Source: Pseudomonadota bacterium
GTDB lineage: Bacteria; Pseudomonadota; Gammaproteobacteria; Burkholderiales; Rhodocyclaceae
NCBI GenBank assembly: GCA_008501585.1
Contig: QQUN01000034.1
Location: 1-64,000 of the forward strand
Length of the DNA: 64,000 nt
Direction: 5' to 3'
Part shown: positions 1-8,890 of the stretch, piece after piece
Numbering within the stretch: position 1 is the stretch's first letter
Layout: every line of letters starts with the position of its first letter
Translations under genes and position numbers: made by a program
The notes under the pieces: generated by a model
What the model was told of the DNA's origin: nothing
The model's database searches: none
What the model saw: the letters and a program-made list of their open reading frames with translations, nothing else

Positions 1-496
1 ATTCGACGGTGCTGACATCGTCATCGACGTACCAGCTGGCGCCACTGTCGAACACCATGGCGCCACCGAAGGGGCCGTAGTCAGAGCCTTGCGGCGCGGC
101 CTGGCCCCGGTTGGCGAGACCTTGCCGGAAGCTGGTCGTGCCGCTGGCGGCGTACCCGGTGCCGCCGATACCCAGCGTGTTGCCGTCGAGTGAGCGGGCG
201 CCGACGAAGATGCGCAGGGTGTCTGCGGGAATCGACTGGCTGGGGGCGAGCGTCGAGCTTGCCCCGGTGATCAGGCCGACCTCGGGCTGGAACTGGTTGA
301 CGCCGCCCACGGTGATGGCTGCCAGCGAATCGGTTAGCCGGCTCCCGAACTCCGTTGCCACGGTACTCATCACCGACTTGTGCGCGCTGGTAAAGAATGC
401 GCCGGTGTCGTAGCTGTAATCGAACTCGATGGTGATGGCCTGGGCGCTGCCGGCGGCGAGGGCCACGGCGGCCGAGGCCAGGGTGTGCTTGAGCAT
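1..496 (-). CDS. Partial secreted protein, putative PEP-CTERM/NF038122-type metalloprotease-like
   Basis: The frame is open from an ATG at 496 to the window edge (165 codons), so the C-terminus is missing. It begins with a clear signal peptide (MLKHTLASAAVALAAGSAQA, cleavage after AQA). The mature part starts ITIEFDYSYDTGAFF, followed by a segment with EFGSRLTDSLAAI and VGGVNQFQPEV. That pattern resembles the N-terminus of secreted PEP-CTERM-associated metalloproteases of the NF038122 type, but neither the zinc motif nor a PEP-CTERM tail is inside the window. The assignment is from recall of the family pattern. It is divergent from ubiD. The start is chosen by the signal peptide. It could also be another secreted adhesin-like protein. 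Confidence 0.6.
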   Translation of the reverse strand, partial: MLKHTLASAAVALAAGSAQAITIEFDYSYDTGAFFTSAHKSVMSTVATEFGSRLTDSLAAITVGGVNQFQPEVGLITGASSTLAPSQSIPADTLRIFVGARSLDGNTLGIGGTGYAASGTTSFRQGLANRGQAAPQGSDYGPFGGAMVFDSGASWYVDDDVSTVE

Positions 497-682
497 GGGG
501 CGGTCCCGTCGGGGTTATTGCGATGGCGTATGACGAACGTCAAAAGCATGGCAGAAAACCCAAGGCCGGGAAAGGCGGCAACCGATCGACGGCGTGGGTG
601 GGCAGGAAAGTGTCGGGCGGTGGCGACAGGTCGCCGCGGCGTTTTTCTGGTCCCGCGCAAGGCGGTGGAAAGGGCGCGCGCC

Positions 683-688
683 TATAAT
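683..688 (+). promoter_or_regulatory. Likely -10 box of ubiD promoter
   Basis: A perfect TATAAT lies about 30 nt before the ubiD ATG, in the divergent gap between ubiD and the partial gene at the window start. No convincing -35 is seen 16-18 nt upstream. A weak ribosome site (GGACGAG) sits 3-9 nt before the ATG. Confidence 0.45.
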
Positions 689-717
689 CCGCCTCAGCAT
701 TCAATCGGGACGAGCCC

Positions 718-2199
718 ATGCGTTACAAGGATCTGCGCGACTTCATCGACCAACTCGAGGCGCGCGGCGAACTCAAGCGAATCACCGTGCCGGTCGATAC
801 GCACCTGGAAATGACCGAAATTGCCGATCGCGTGCTGCGCGCAGGTGGCCCGGCGCTGCTGTTCGAAAAGCCCACCACCGGCGGCGTGGCGCAGGCCATG
901 CCGGTGCTCGCCAACCTGTTCGGCACGCCCGAGCGCGTTGCGCTGGGCATGGGGGTGGAGGGCGACTGGAAGCTGCAGTTGCGCGAGGTGGGCCGGCTGC
1001 TCGCCTTCCTCAAGGAGCCGGAGCCGCCCAAGGGCCTGCGCGATGCCTGGGAGAAGCTGCCGATGTTCCGCCAGGTGCTCAACATGGCGCCGAAAGAAGT
1101 GCGTTCGGCCCCCTGCCAGGAGGTGGTGTGGGAGGGCGACGCGGTCGATCTGGCGCGCCTGCCCATCCAGCATTGCTGGCCGGGCGATGCGGCACCGCTG
1201 ATTACCTGGGGGCTGGTGGTGACCCGCGGGCCGAACCAGAAGCGGCAGAACCTCGGTATCTACCGCCAGCAGGTGATCGGGCCGAACAAGGTCATCATGC
1301 GCTGGCTGGCGCACCGTGGCGGCGCGCTGGATTTTCGCGACCACCAGAAGGCCCGGCCCGGCCAGCCCTTCCCGGTGGCGGTGGTGCTCGGCTGCGATCC
1401 GGCCACCATTCTCGGCGCGGTCACCCCGGTGCCCGATTCGCTCTCCGAATACCAGTTCGCCGGCCTGCTGCGCGGCGCCAAGACCGAGCTGGTCAAGTGC
1501 AAGGGTTCGGATCTGCAGGTGCCGGCCTCCGCCGAGATCGTGCTCGAAGGCGTGATCCACCCCGGCGAGACCGCCCTGGAAGGCCCCTACGGCGACCACA
1601 CCGGCTATTACAACGAGCAGGCGCCGTTTCCGGTGTTCACCATCGAGCGCATCACGATGCGCCGCGAGCCGATCTACCACAGCACCTACACCGGCAAGCC
1701 GCCCGACGAACCCGCCATGCTCGGCGTGGCGCTCAACGAAGTCTTCGTGCCGCTGTTGCAGCGGCAGTTTCCGGAGATCGTCGATTTCTACCTGCCGCCC
1801 GAAGGCTGCTCCTACCGGCTGGCGGTGGTCAGCATCAAGAAGGCCTATCCCGGTCACGCCAAGCGCGTGATGTTCGGCATCTGGAGCTTCCTGCGCCAGT
1901 TCATGTACACCAAGTTCATCATTGTGGTGGACGACGATGTGGACACCCGTGACTGGAAGGAGGTGATCTGGGCCATGACCACCCGCATCGACGCCACCCG
2001 CGATACGGTGCTGGTCGATAACACCCCGATCGACTACCTCGACTTCGCCAGCCCCGAGTCCGGCCTCGGTTCCAAAATGGGCCTCGACGCCACCAACAAG
2101 TGGCCGGGCGAGACGCATCGCGAGTGGGGGCGGCCGATCGTCATGGATGCGGCGGTCAAGGCGCGGGTCGACGACTTGTGGGGCCAGCTCGGCCTGTAG
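718..2199 (+). CDS. ubiD: UbiD: 4-hydroxy-3-polyprenylbenzoate decarboxylase
   Basis: It decarboxylates 3-octaprenyl-4-hydroxybenzoate in ubiquinone synthesis using prenylated FMN made by UbiX. The protein has 493 residues, the usual length (about 490-500) for proteobacterial UbiD. The N-terminus [14 protein letters not shown] and the core segments [15 protein letters not shown] (about 240) and [14 protein letters not shown] (about 288) are characteristic, the latter lying in the prFMN/metal-binding region. It stands alone, with its own TATAAT upstream and no other ubi genes nearby. The ATG at 718 matches the family N-terminus. The function is well supported. Confidence 0.95.
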   Translation: MRYKDLRDFIDQLEARGELKRITVPVDTHLEMTEIADRVLRAGGPALLFEKPTTGGVAQAMPVLANLFGTPERVALGMGVEGDWKLQLREVGRLLAFLKEPEPPKGLRDAWEKLPMFRQVLNMAPKEVRSAPCQEVVWEGDAVDLARLPIQHCWPGDAAPLITWGLVVTRGPNQKRQNLGIYRQQVIGPNKVIMRWLAHRGGALDFRDHQKARPGQPFPVAVVLGCDPATILGAVTPVPDSLSEYQFAGLLRGAKTELVKCKGSDLQVPASAEIVLEGVIHPGETALEGPYGDHTGYYNEQAPFPVFTIERITMRREPIYHSTYTGKPPDEPAMLGVALNEVFVPLLQRQFPEIVDFYLPPEGCSYRLAVVSIKKAYPGHAKRVMFGIWSFLRQFMYTKFIIVVDDDVDTRDWKEVIWAMTTRIDATRDTVLVDNTPIDYLDFASPESGLGSKMGLDATNKWPGETHREWGRPIVMDAAVKARVDDLWGQLGL

Positions 2200-2349
2200 A
2201 TTGCGCGCTTCCTGCAGCGTCCGGCCGCTCCCCGGCAGCCGGCGTTTTTCATGGCAAAGCGTGTCCGCGGCTTGATATCGCGGGGCAAACCACGAACTAT
2301 GACGGCGTTGTCGCCTCAAACAGACGACTCAACCGCTCCAGGAGCCCCC

Positions 2350-2766
2350 ATGGCCCAGCCCGACACTCCGTCACCGTCCGTGATCGACGTCCCCCGCGAA
2401 GGGCTCATCACCCTCGCGCACCTCATCTACGGCCTGCACGCCATCGCCCTGTTCTCCGGCATCGCCACCTCGGCCACCATCGTCGGCAGCTTCGTCTCCG
2501 GCCTGCCGTCGATCATTGCCGTCATCCTCAACTACGTGAAGCGCGACGCCGTGCGCGGCACCTGGCTCGACAGCCACTACCGCTGGCAGATTCGCACCTT
2601 CTGGTTCGCGCTGCTGTGGTTCGGCATTGCCTGGCTGATGTTCATCACCCTGATCGGCATCCCCATCTTCTTCGGCATCATTGCCATCGCCGGCCTGTGG
2701 GTGCTCTACCGCGTCGTGCGCGGCTGGATCAACCTGTCCAACCGGGTGCCGATGCCGGTGGATTGA
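2350..2766 (+). CDS. Small integral membrane protein, DUF4870/COG3671-like
   Basis: A 138-residue protein with three to four hydrophobic segments (about 20-45, 80-100 and 100-125). It has a WLDSHYRWQIRTFW stretch typical of the uncharacterised DUF4870/COG3671 membrane family, whose biochemical role is unknown. The ATG at 2350 is preferred over in-frame upstream starts because AGGAG (2340-2344) lies 5 nt before it and the extra upstream residues are low-complexity. It follows ubiD by 150 nt and is followed by a repeat array, so no operon partner is evident. Confidence 0.75.
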   Translation: MAQPDTPSPSVIDVPREGLITLAHLIYGLHAIALFSGIATSATIVGSFVSGLPSIIAVILNYVKRDAVRGTWLDSHYRWQIRTFWFALLWFGIAWLMFITLIGIPIFFGIIAIAGLWVLYRVVRGWINLSNRVPMPVD

Positions 2767-2784
2767 GGCGGCGCTCAGTGGCGT

Positions 2785-3155
2785 GGGGTGGGCGGCTCAC
2801 CGCCCACCATCGTGTCCGACGCGTGCGGCTGCTTGGTGGGCAGCAGAGCTGACCACCCTACCAAACCATCGCCATCGGGCGACCGAGCCGGTATAGGTGC
2901 GGTGCGAGGCGGTCCCGTAGGGTGGGCGGCTCGCCGCCCACCATCGTGCCCGACGCGTGCGGCTGCTTGGTGGGCAGCAAAGCTGACCACCCTACCAAAC
3001 CATTGCCAGCGGGCGACCGAGCCGGTATAGGTGCGGTGCGAGGCGGTCCCGTAGGGTGGGCGGCTCGCCGCCCACCATCGTGCCCGACGCGTGCTGCTGC
3101 TTGGTGGGCAGCAAAGTTGACCACCCTACCAAACCATCGCCATCGGGCGACCGAG
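2785..3155. repeat. 134-bp tandem array (about 2.8 copies) built on REP-like palindromes
   Basis: The palindrome GGTGGGCGGC/GCCGCCCACC recurs at 2787, 2921 and 3055, a period of exactly 134 bp. Each unit also carries a second, inverted palindrome (TGGTGGGCAGCA...GACCACCCTAC), forming a two-REP mosaic. The copies are nearly identical apart from single-base changes, and the third diverges after about 3155. This fills most of the gap between the membrane protein and the transhydrogenase gene. No coding capacity is credible here. Confidence 0.9.
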
Positions 3156-3298
3156 TCGACTCCGCCGGGCCGTCTGCGCTGTTGGTGCGACGGGGCTGGC
3201 ACGCGGATCGGGTGTCGGGCGCTTGCCATCCTCTCCCCACCATCGCATCCTTGAGCACGAAACCCCGCATCCGACGGGGCCAGCGGAGGAGACGATCC

Positions 3299-4606
3299 AT
3301 GGCGTGCTGTCACTACTACGGTCACACGGCGGGGGGCGACAACGCCTTTGCCGTTGATATGTCGGCCATCACCTACGGCGCCGGTTGCCTGGCCGAGGCG
3401 GGCGATCATGCGCGCAGCCTGGGCATGCGGCGGGTGGCCTTGTTCACCGATGCGCGCCTCGCTGCGCTCGAACCGGTGGCCGTGGTCAAGCAATCGCTGC
3501 TGGCGGCGGGGCTGGACGTGGTGGTGTATGACGCGGTCAAGGTCGAGCCCACGGATGGCAGCTTCCTCGATGCGGCCCGTTTCGCCCGCGAGGGCCAGTT
3601 CGACGGCTTCGTGTCGGTCGGCGGCGGCTCGGTCATCGACACCTGCAAGGCGGCCAACCTGTACAGCAGTTACCCGGCCGAGCTCATCGACTATGTGAAC
3701 GCACCCATCGGCCACGCCAGGCCGGTGCCCGGCCCGCTCAAACCGCATATCGCCTGCCCGACTACCAGCGGCACCGGCTCGGAGTGCACCGGCATCGCCA
3801 TCTTCGATTTCGTCGAGCGGCGGGTGAAAACCGGCATCGTCTCCAAGCGGCTGCGCCCCAATCTGGCGCTGATCGACCCGACCACCACCTATTCGCTGCC
3901 GGCCACTGTCGTGGCCGCGTCAGGCTTTGACGTGCTCTCACATGCGCTCGAATCCTTCACCGCGCTGCCCTACACCCGCCGCGCGCCGGCCGAGCGTCCC
4001 TCGCTGCGGCCGATGAGCCAGGGCGCCAACCCGTGGAGCGACATCGGCTGCGAAAAGGCCTTGCAGATGACCGGGCAGTTTCTGGAGCGCGCGGTGCGCG
4101 ACGCGTCCGACCATGAAGCGCGCGACGGCATGATGTTCGCCGCCACCCTGGCCGGCATCGCCTTCGGCAACGCCGGCGTGCATCTGCCGCACGGCATGTC
4201 CTACGCCGTGGCGGGGCAGGTCAAAAGCTTCTGCCCGCACGGCTATCCGCAGGATGAGCCGATGGTGCCGCACGGCATGTCGGTCATCGTCAACGCCCCG
4301 GCGGTGTTCCGCTTTACCGCCGATGCCTGCCCGGAGCGGCATCTGGACGCGGCGCGCTGGCTGGGGGCCGACGTGGCCGGCGCCGGCGCGGCCGATGCCG
4401 GCGAGATCGTGGCGCAGCGGTTGATCGCGCTGATGCAGTCGACCGGCATTCCCAACGGCGTGGGCGGCGTGGGCTACGTGCCTGAGGACGTGGATTCGCT
4501 CGCCGCCGGCGCCTGGGCGCAGCAGCGGCTGATCAAGAATGCGCCCAAGACTGTCACCGAAAACGACCTGGCCGGCTTGTTTCAGGGGGCCATGCAGTAT
4601 TGGTGA
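3299..4606 (+). CDS. Hydroxyacid-oxoacid transhydrogenase (iron-containing ADH family)
   Basis: Couples oxidation of a 4- or 2-hydroxyacid to reduction of 2-oxoglutarate, like ADHFE1-type transhydrogenases of the group III iron-dependent alcohol dehydrogenases. The 435-residue length fits. The N-terminus [14 protein letters not shown] with [12 protein letters not shown], the nucleotide loop [18 protein letters not shown], and the [17 protein letters not shown] block are close to the HOT subfamily. Candidate metal ligands are in [23 protein letters not shown] and [10 protein letters not shown]. The start at 3299 has a good GGAGGAG about 7 nt upstream. The exact substrate is inferred from the subfamily. 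A succinic-semialdehyde/4-hydroxybutyrate role is possible. Confidence 0.85.
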   Translation: MACCHYYGHTAGGDNAFAVDMSAITYGAGCLAEAGDHARSLGMRRVALFTDARLAALEPVAVVKQSLLAAGLDVVVYDAVKVEPTDGSFLDAARFAREGQFDGFVSVGGGSVIDTCKAANLYSSYPAELIDYVNAPIGHARPVPGPLKPHIACPTTSGTGSECTGIAIFDFVERRVKTGIVSKRLRPNLALIDPTTTYSLPATVVAASGFDVLSHALESFTALPYTRRAPAERPSLRPMSQGANPWSDIGCEKALQMTGQFLERAVRDASDHEARDGMMFAATLAGIAFGNAGVHLPHGMSYAVAGQVKSFCPHGYPQDEPMVPHGMSVIVNAPAVFRFTADACPERHLDAARWLGADVAGAGAADAGEIVAQRLIALMQSTGIPNGVGGVGYVPEDVDSLAAGAWAQQRLIKNAPKTVTENDLAGLFQGAMQYW

Positions 4607-4644
4607 CGCGTTGAGCGGGGCAGGTGGGCGGCGAACCTGGCTGC

Positions 4645-4720
4645 GTAGGGTGGGCAGCTCGCTGCCCACCATCCGTCGGCTGTTCGCGTCATCGCGGGTG
4701 GGCAGGCAAGCTGCCCACCC
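4645..4720. repeat. Two REP-like palindromes between convergent genes
   Basis: GTAGGGTGGGCAGCTCGCTGCCCACC-type element at 4645-4670, and a second palindrome (GGGTGGGCAG...CTGCCCACCC) at 4696-4720. They lie between the convergent transhydrogenase and dacB genes. In this position they could also act as a bidirectional terminator, though no T-tract follows. Confidence 0.8.
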
Positions 4721-4745
4721 GAAAAAGTCATCCCGCCGGCAGCGC

Positions 4746-6266
4746 TCAACGCCCTTCCCACACCCATTCGAGCAACACATCCTGCGCGGCATGGCTGGCG
4801 CCGGCGTTGGGGTGGTTCACCATCATCACCACGGCGTGGCGGCGGCCGTGTTGGTCGACCACGTAGCCGGCCATGGCGCGCACCTCGTTGAGGGTGCCGG
4901 TCTTGATGTGGGCGGTGCCGCGGGCGCCGCTGTCGCGCAGACGTTTGCGGGCAGTGCCGTCAATGCCGGCGACGGCCATCGAGCTCATGAACTCCGGCAT
5001 GAACGGCCGTTCCCAGGCTTGTTGCAGCATCTGCCCCAGGCCCTTGGCGGTGATGCGTGCCGTGCGCGACAGGCCCGAGCCGTTCTCGATCTCGAAGCCG
5101 GTCAGGTCCACCCCGGCCGCGGCCAGTTGCAGGCGGGCCAGGCGGGCGCCGCCCTGCACCATGTCGGGTGCGTCGCGGTCGCTGGCGCCGAGCGTGGCCA
5201 GCAACTGGCGGGCAATGACGTTGTTCGACCACTTGTTCATGTCGCGCACCACGTCGGCCAGCGGGCGCGAGGTGTGTACAAACAGCGTATCGGCCTGCCC
5301 GCGCAGTTGCCCGTGCAGCACCCGGCCGCCCAGGCGGCCGCCCATTTCGTGCCACAGCCCGGCCACCACCGCCTCGGCAAAGCGCTCGGGCGACAGCGGT
5401 GAAACAAACCAGTCCTTGATGCCGCAATCGTCCCGCCACGGGCCGCTCACGCTCAGGCCATCGCCTTTGGCCGTGCGGGTCGGCTGCGCGTCGAGCGCCT
5501 TGTACCAGCGCGCCGCGCAGCGGCCGGGCTCGGCGCTCAAGGCCGTCTCCAGGGTGAAACCGGCCACGGGCGGGTCGAGCAGCACCCGCGGCGGGCGCCG
5601 CACCGGCGCCGCAGCCGGCGGCGGGTTGCCCAGCGAGGCCACCTGCGCGGCGGCTTCGGGCTGGCCGGCGTCGGGTTCCGGAACAAAAGTCAGGCGCAGG
5701 GCGTTGAAGCTGATCATCAAGCCGCTGGGGCCGGCGTTGTAGGGGCGCAGCGGCTGGCCGTCGAAGCGCTCCGGGTCGTGCGGGGGCAGGCGCAGTGCGG
5801 TGTCGTCGAGCACGATGTTGCCCTGGATGCGCTCGATGCCCAGCGTGCGCAGCTGGCGCAGCAGCTTCCACAGATCGGCGTGGGTGAACACCGGGTCGCC
5901 GCCGCCCACCACATACAGGTTGCCGTCGAGCGTGCTGCCGCGCACCGTGCCGTCGGTGGCCAGGCGAGTGGTCCAGAAATAGGCCGGGCCGAGCCGGTCG
6001 AGCGTGGCGAAGGTGGTCACCAGCTTCATGACCGAGGCCGGGTTCATCGGCACATCGGGGTTGTGGCTGAGGCTGGGTTTGCCGGTGTCGACCGGCGCCA
6101 CCCAGATGCCCACCGCATCGAGCGGGACATCGATGGCCAGCAGGGCCTTGCGGAGATCGGGGGGAAAACCCGCGGCATGCGCGCCGAGCGGGGCCAGCAC
6201 CAGCAGCGCAGCCACGAGCGCGATCCGGCGGATCAGCGGGCGGTGGGCGCGAATAGCATGAAACAT
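4746..6266 (-). CDS. dacB: D-alanyl-D-alanine carboxypeptidase/endopeptidase (PBP4, DacB)
   Basis: A periplasmic class C penicillin-binding protein that trims or cleaves peptidoglycan cross-links. It has 506 residues with an N-terminal signal (hydrophobic 14-32, cleavage near AHA). All three serine-peptidase motifs are visible: SVMK at 78-81, SNN at 347-349 and KTG at 455-457, in family order, with the large insert between motifs one and two typical of PBP4. The region around residues 215-235 is proline- and alanine-rich and may be lineage-specific. It is read toward the transhydrogenase gene and preceded by about 400 bp of repeat-rich DNA. Confidence 0.93.
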   Translation of the reverse strand: MFHAIRAHRPLIRRIALVAALLVLAPLGAHAAGFPPDLRKALLAIDVPLDAVGIWVAPVDTGKPSLSHNPDVPMNPASVMKLVTTFATLDRLGPAYFWTTRLATDGTVRGSTLDGNLYVVGGGDPVFTHADLWKLLRQLRTLGIERIQGNIVLDDTALRLPPHDPERFDGQPLRPYNAGPSGLMISFNALRLTFVPEPDAGQPEAAAQVASLGNPPPAAAPVRRPPRVLLDPPVAGFTLETALSAEPGRCAARWYKALDAQPTRTAKGDGLSVSGPWRDDCGIKDWFVSPLSPERFAEAVVAGLWHEMGGRLGGRVLHGQLRGQADTLFVHTSRPLADVVRDMNKWSNNVIARQLLATLGASDRDAPDMVQGGARLARLQLAAAGVDLTGFEIENGSGLSRTARITAKGLGQMLQQAWERPFMPEFMSSMAVAGIDGTARKRLRDSGARGTAHIKTGTLNEVRAMAGYVVDQHGRRHAVVMMVNHPNAGASHAAQDVLLEWVWEGR

Positions 6267-6449
6267 GTAAATCCGGTTCTCCGTGGCGTTGGGTGCGCGG
6301 CTGGCGCCAGCCGAGGGCCGGCCGGGAGTCCGGCCGGCCGATTCGGCAGCGCGCTGCAGCGTCTGTGTGTGCTGCCGTCATTATCCGGGTTTGAGCGCAA
6401 GTTGCCATGGGGGGCGGTTGCCGCGGTTCGTGATTGGGGCACGGCCGGT

Positions 6450-6612
6450 GGTGGGCGGCGAGCCGCCCACCCTACGAGGGCGGTGCCCGGCGAGTTGTTG
6501 GAGCGCGGTGGCGTAGGGTGGGCAGCTCGTCTGCCCACCATCGGTGGGAGGTGCGTCTCGGTGGTGCTTTGGGGGCGGCCGTTGGTGGTGGGCGGCGAGC
6601 CGCCCACCCTAC
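6450..6612. repeat. Three REP-like palindromes in a 400-bp gap
   Basis: Elements at 6450-6475 (inverted), 6513-6539 (direct, GTAG head) and 6587-6612 (inverted), each a GGTGGGC...GCCCACC palindrome with a GTAG/CTAC end. The remaining gap (6267-6674) between dacB and the transglycosylase holds no gene I can support. Confidence 0.85.
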
Positions 6613-6674
6613 GAGGGGCCGGGGTGAGGGGGCGTTCGGCGGTCCATTCGCCGCAACAGACGATCGATGCGGCG

Positions 6675-7310
6675 TTATGAGCCGGGCTGTGTTTTTGCGC
6701 GATCTTGCCAGGCGCTGCCTTGTTGCCACGGGGTTGGCAGGCGGCGGCGTTCGGCGCGCAGCGCGTGGTACTCGGCCAGCACGCGCGGCACATAGGCCTG
6801 GGTCTCAGGGTAGGGCGGGATGCCGCCGTGGCGCTCGACGGCGCCGGGGCCGGCGTTGTAGGCGGCGAGGGTCAGTGACAGGTCGCCGTCGAAGCGATCA
6901 AGCAGGTGGCGCAGGTAGTTGGCGCCGGCGGTGAGCGAGCCTGCCGTGCCCGCGCGCTGAAACTGTGCTGCCGTGGCCGGCATGACCTGGGCGAGGCCTT
7001 GCGCGCCTTTGGGGGAGACGGCATCGGCGTTGTAGCCCGATTCGACCTTCACCACTGCATGCAGCAACTCGGTTTCGATGCCGGCGGCCTGGGCGGCAGC
7101 GGCGATGTCGTGGGAGAACGGGCGGGCGCGGGCCGCCGGGTTGTGCTCGCTGGCGGGCGGCAGGCGCCAGTCGGCGCGTGGTTGTAGCTGATACGCGGCG
7201 CCGGGGGTTTGCAGCCGGTAGGGGCTGCTGGCGTTGTCGGCTGGCGCGCTGCCGGCCAGGAACAGCGCAATCAGCGCGCCCAGGTGGCGGGCGAGGCGGT
7301 CAGTACGCAT
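6675..7310 (-). CDS. Lytic transglycosylase, SLT domain, EPS-locus associated
   Basis: Cleaves the glycan strand of peptidoglycan to 1,6-anhydro-muramyl ends. 211 residues with an N-terminal signal (about 1-24). The SLT goose-lysozyme-like core has the catalytic Glu at E90 in VKVESGYNA, followed by SPKGAQGLAQVMP and later TLAAYNAGPGAVE, the classical trio of motifs. Its start overlaps the end of the sugar-phosphate transferase gene by 11 nt, so the two are probably co-transcribed. The context suggests a role in opening the wall for the EPS export machinery, which is inference. Confidence 0.9.
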   Translation of the reverse strand: MRTDRLARHLGALIALFLAGSAPADNASSPYRLQTPGAAYQLQPRADWRLPPASEHNPAARARPFSHDIAAAAQAAGIETELLHAVVKVESGYNADAVSPKGAQGLAQVMPATAAQFQRAGTAGSLTAGANYLRHLLDRFDGDLSLTLAAYNAGPGAVERHGGIPPYPETQAYVPRVLAEYHALRAERRRLPTPWQQGSAWQDRAKTQPGS

Positions 7311-8694
7311 GGCGGTCGCGGAAGACCAGCACCACGGTCTTGACGATGATCCACAGGTCCATGCCGAGCGACCAGTTGCGCAGGTACTCCAGGTCGTAGT
7401 CGATGCGCTTTTCCATCTTGTCGACGGTGTCGGTTTCGCCGCGGTAGCCGTTGACCTGCGCCCAGCCGGTGATGCCCGGCTTGACCTTGTGCCGCACCAT
7501 GTAGCCCTTGATCAGCTTGCGGTAGGTTTCGTTGTGGGCCACGGCGTGGGGGCGGGGGCCGACGATGCTCATGCGCCCCTGCAATACGTTGATGAACTGT
7601 GGCAGTTCGTCGAGCGAGGTGCGGCGGATGAAGGCGCCGAAGCGGGTGATGCGCTGGTCGCCCTTTGACGCCTGCCTGACCACCGCGCCGTCGTCGCAGG
7701 TGGTCATGGAGCGGAACTTGTAGACCACGATCTCCTTGCCGTCGAGGCCATAACGACGCTGCTTGAAGATGACCGGGCCGGGCGAGGAGCGTTTGACGCC
7801 GATCGCCACCGCAGCCAGCACCGGGGAGATCAGCACCAGGATCAGCGCGGCCAGCAGCATGTCCGAGGCGCGCTTGACCATGCCGCTGAAGCCGGTGAAG
7901 GGCGTCTCGCACACGGCCACCACGGGCATGCCGCCGACATGGTCCACCTGACCCTGGATGAGGTCGGTCACAAAAATGTCGGGCACGAAGAACACCGACG
8001 CGGTGGTGTCCTTGATGGTGTCGAGCACGCTGAGGATGCGCGGCTGGCTGGCCATCGGCAGGGCGAGGTAGATGTGGTCGACATGGTGGTGCTTCACGAA
8101 ATCGGCCAGCTGCTGCAGGTTGCCCAGCAGCGGCGCGTCGCCGATGCCGTCGAGGCGATCGCGGGCCCGGTCGTCGAAATACCCCAGAAAGCGCACGCCG
8201 ATGTAGCGGTTGCCGGCAAAGTTGCCGGCCAGGCGCATGCCGGTCTCGTTGCAGCCGGCGATCACTGCCGTGCGGGTGTAACCTTCCATCGCCAGAATGC
8301 CGGGCACCGCCCAGCGGGCCAGCGAATGTGCCGTGATCAGCGCCAGCGGGGTGAGCCCCAGCCACAGGTGCACGACCTGCTCCGGAAAGACCTCGATGTA
8401 CCCGCTGGCCCGCCCGAACACCACCAGGATGACCGCCACGATCAGCCAGTTGACCACGGTCTTGCGCACCATGCGCCGGAAACGCTCATGCAGGAACAGC
8501 GTGCCGGGGAACATCAGCGAAAACACGATCAGCGCGACAATGACATACGGCGCATCGGTACGTTCGCCCTGGGCGAGCGCCACGACGAACAAGGTGGCGA
8601 TGGCCACGGCCGGATCGAGGAAGGTCTCGATCGTGCTGGAAAACGATATGCCGCTGCGATGGCGCAGGCTGGATTTTTCTAGGCTGGCTAGCAT
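7300..8694 (-). CDS. Undecaprenyl-phosphate sugar-phosphate transferase (WcaJ-type), EPS initiation
   Basis: Transfers a hexose-1-phosphate, probably glucose, from the UDP-sugar to undecaprenyl phosphate, the first step of EPS repeat-unit assembly. The 464-residue layout is that of the polyisoprenyl-phosphate hexose-1-phosphate transferase family: several N-terminal membrane spans, a central CoA-binding-like Rossmann segment, one further span, and the catalytic C-terminal domain. The C-terminal motifs KRSSPGPVIFKQ, VYKFRSM, RRTSLDELPQ and GRMSIVGPRPH are diagnostic. It is divergent from epsL and co-oriented with the lytic transglycosylase. Sugar specificity (glucose versus galactose) cannot be read from the sequence. 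Confidence 0.92.
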   Translation of the reverse strand: MLASLEKSSLRHRSGISFSSTIETFLDPAVAIATLFVVALAQGERTDAPYVIVALIVFSLMFPGTLFLHERFRRMVRKTVVNWLIVAVILVVFGRASGYIEVFPEQVVHLWLGLTPLALITAHSLARWAVPGILAMEGYTRTAVIAGCNETGMRLAGNFAGNRYIGVRFLGYFDDRARDRLDGIGDAPLLGNLQQLADFVKHHHVDHIYLALPMASQPRILSVLDTIKDTTASVFFVPDIFVTDLIQGQVDHVGGMPVVAVCETPFTGFSGMVKRASDMLLAALILVLISPVLAAVAIGVKRSSPGPVIFKQRRYGLDGKEIVVYKFRSMTTCDDGAVVRQASKGDQRITRFGAFIRRTSLDELPQFINVLQGRMSIVGPRPHAVAHNETYRKLIKGYMVRHKVKPGITGWAQVNGYRGETDTVDKMEKRIDYDLEYLRNWSLGMDLWIIVKTVVLVFRDRHAY

Positions 8695-8728
8695 CGGTAC
8701 AAGGGTGGTTTTGTGCGGGGCAACAAGC

Positions 8729-8742
8729 GCATATCATATGCC
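8729..8742 (-). promoter_or_regulatory. Candidate sigma-54 -24/-12 element for the WcaJ-type gene
   Basis: On the minus strand GGCATATGATATGC shows GG and GC separated by exactly 10 nt. A start point about 12 nt downstream would leave a leader of roughly 20-25 nt to the ATG at 8694. It shares the GGGCAT left half with the element before the PEP-CTERM gene at 10490. The same bases form a 13-bp palindrome (GCATAT-C-ATATGC on the + strand), so a dyad operator is an alternative. Confidence 0.4.
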
Positions 8743-8890
8743 CGAAATGTGACGTTTAGGTACATTCTTTAATGATTCCGACGCGAACACTGTGGCTTAA
8801 TGGCCGCGCTGACGCCGTGCCGTTGGCCGGCGGTGTGCCTCGCGCGCCGGCTGCAGAATGCGACATGCCATTGTCTTTTCAGGGGTTTAC

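Noticed and set aside
594-2319. Long alternative frames over ubiD on both strands
   Set aside because: They are overlapping shadows with Arg/Ala/Pro-rich translations. UbiD in the other frame is a full-length family match.
2785-3155. CRISPR array or tandem gene duplication
   Set aside because: Units are identical over their full length, with no unique spacers and no conserved short direct repeat. They are built of palindromes and belong to the REP family.
8825-8838. GG-N10-GC element as a sigma-54 promoter of epsL
   Set aside because: The spacing is right but the -24 and -12 boxes have poor base identity, and such pairs occur by chance in GC-rich DNA. Not listed as a feature.
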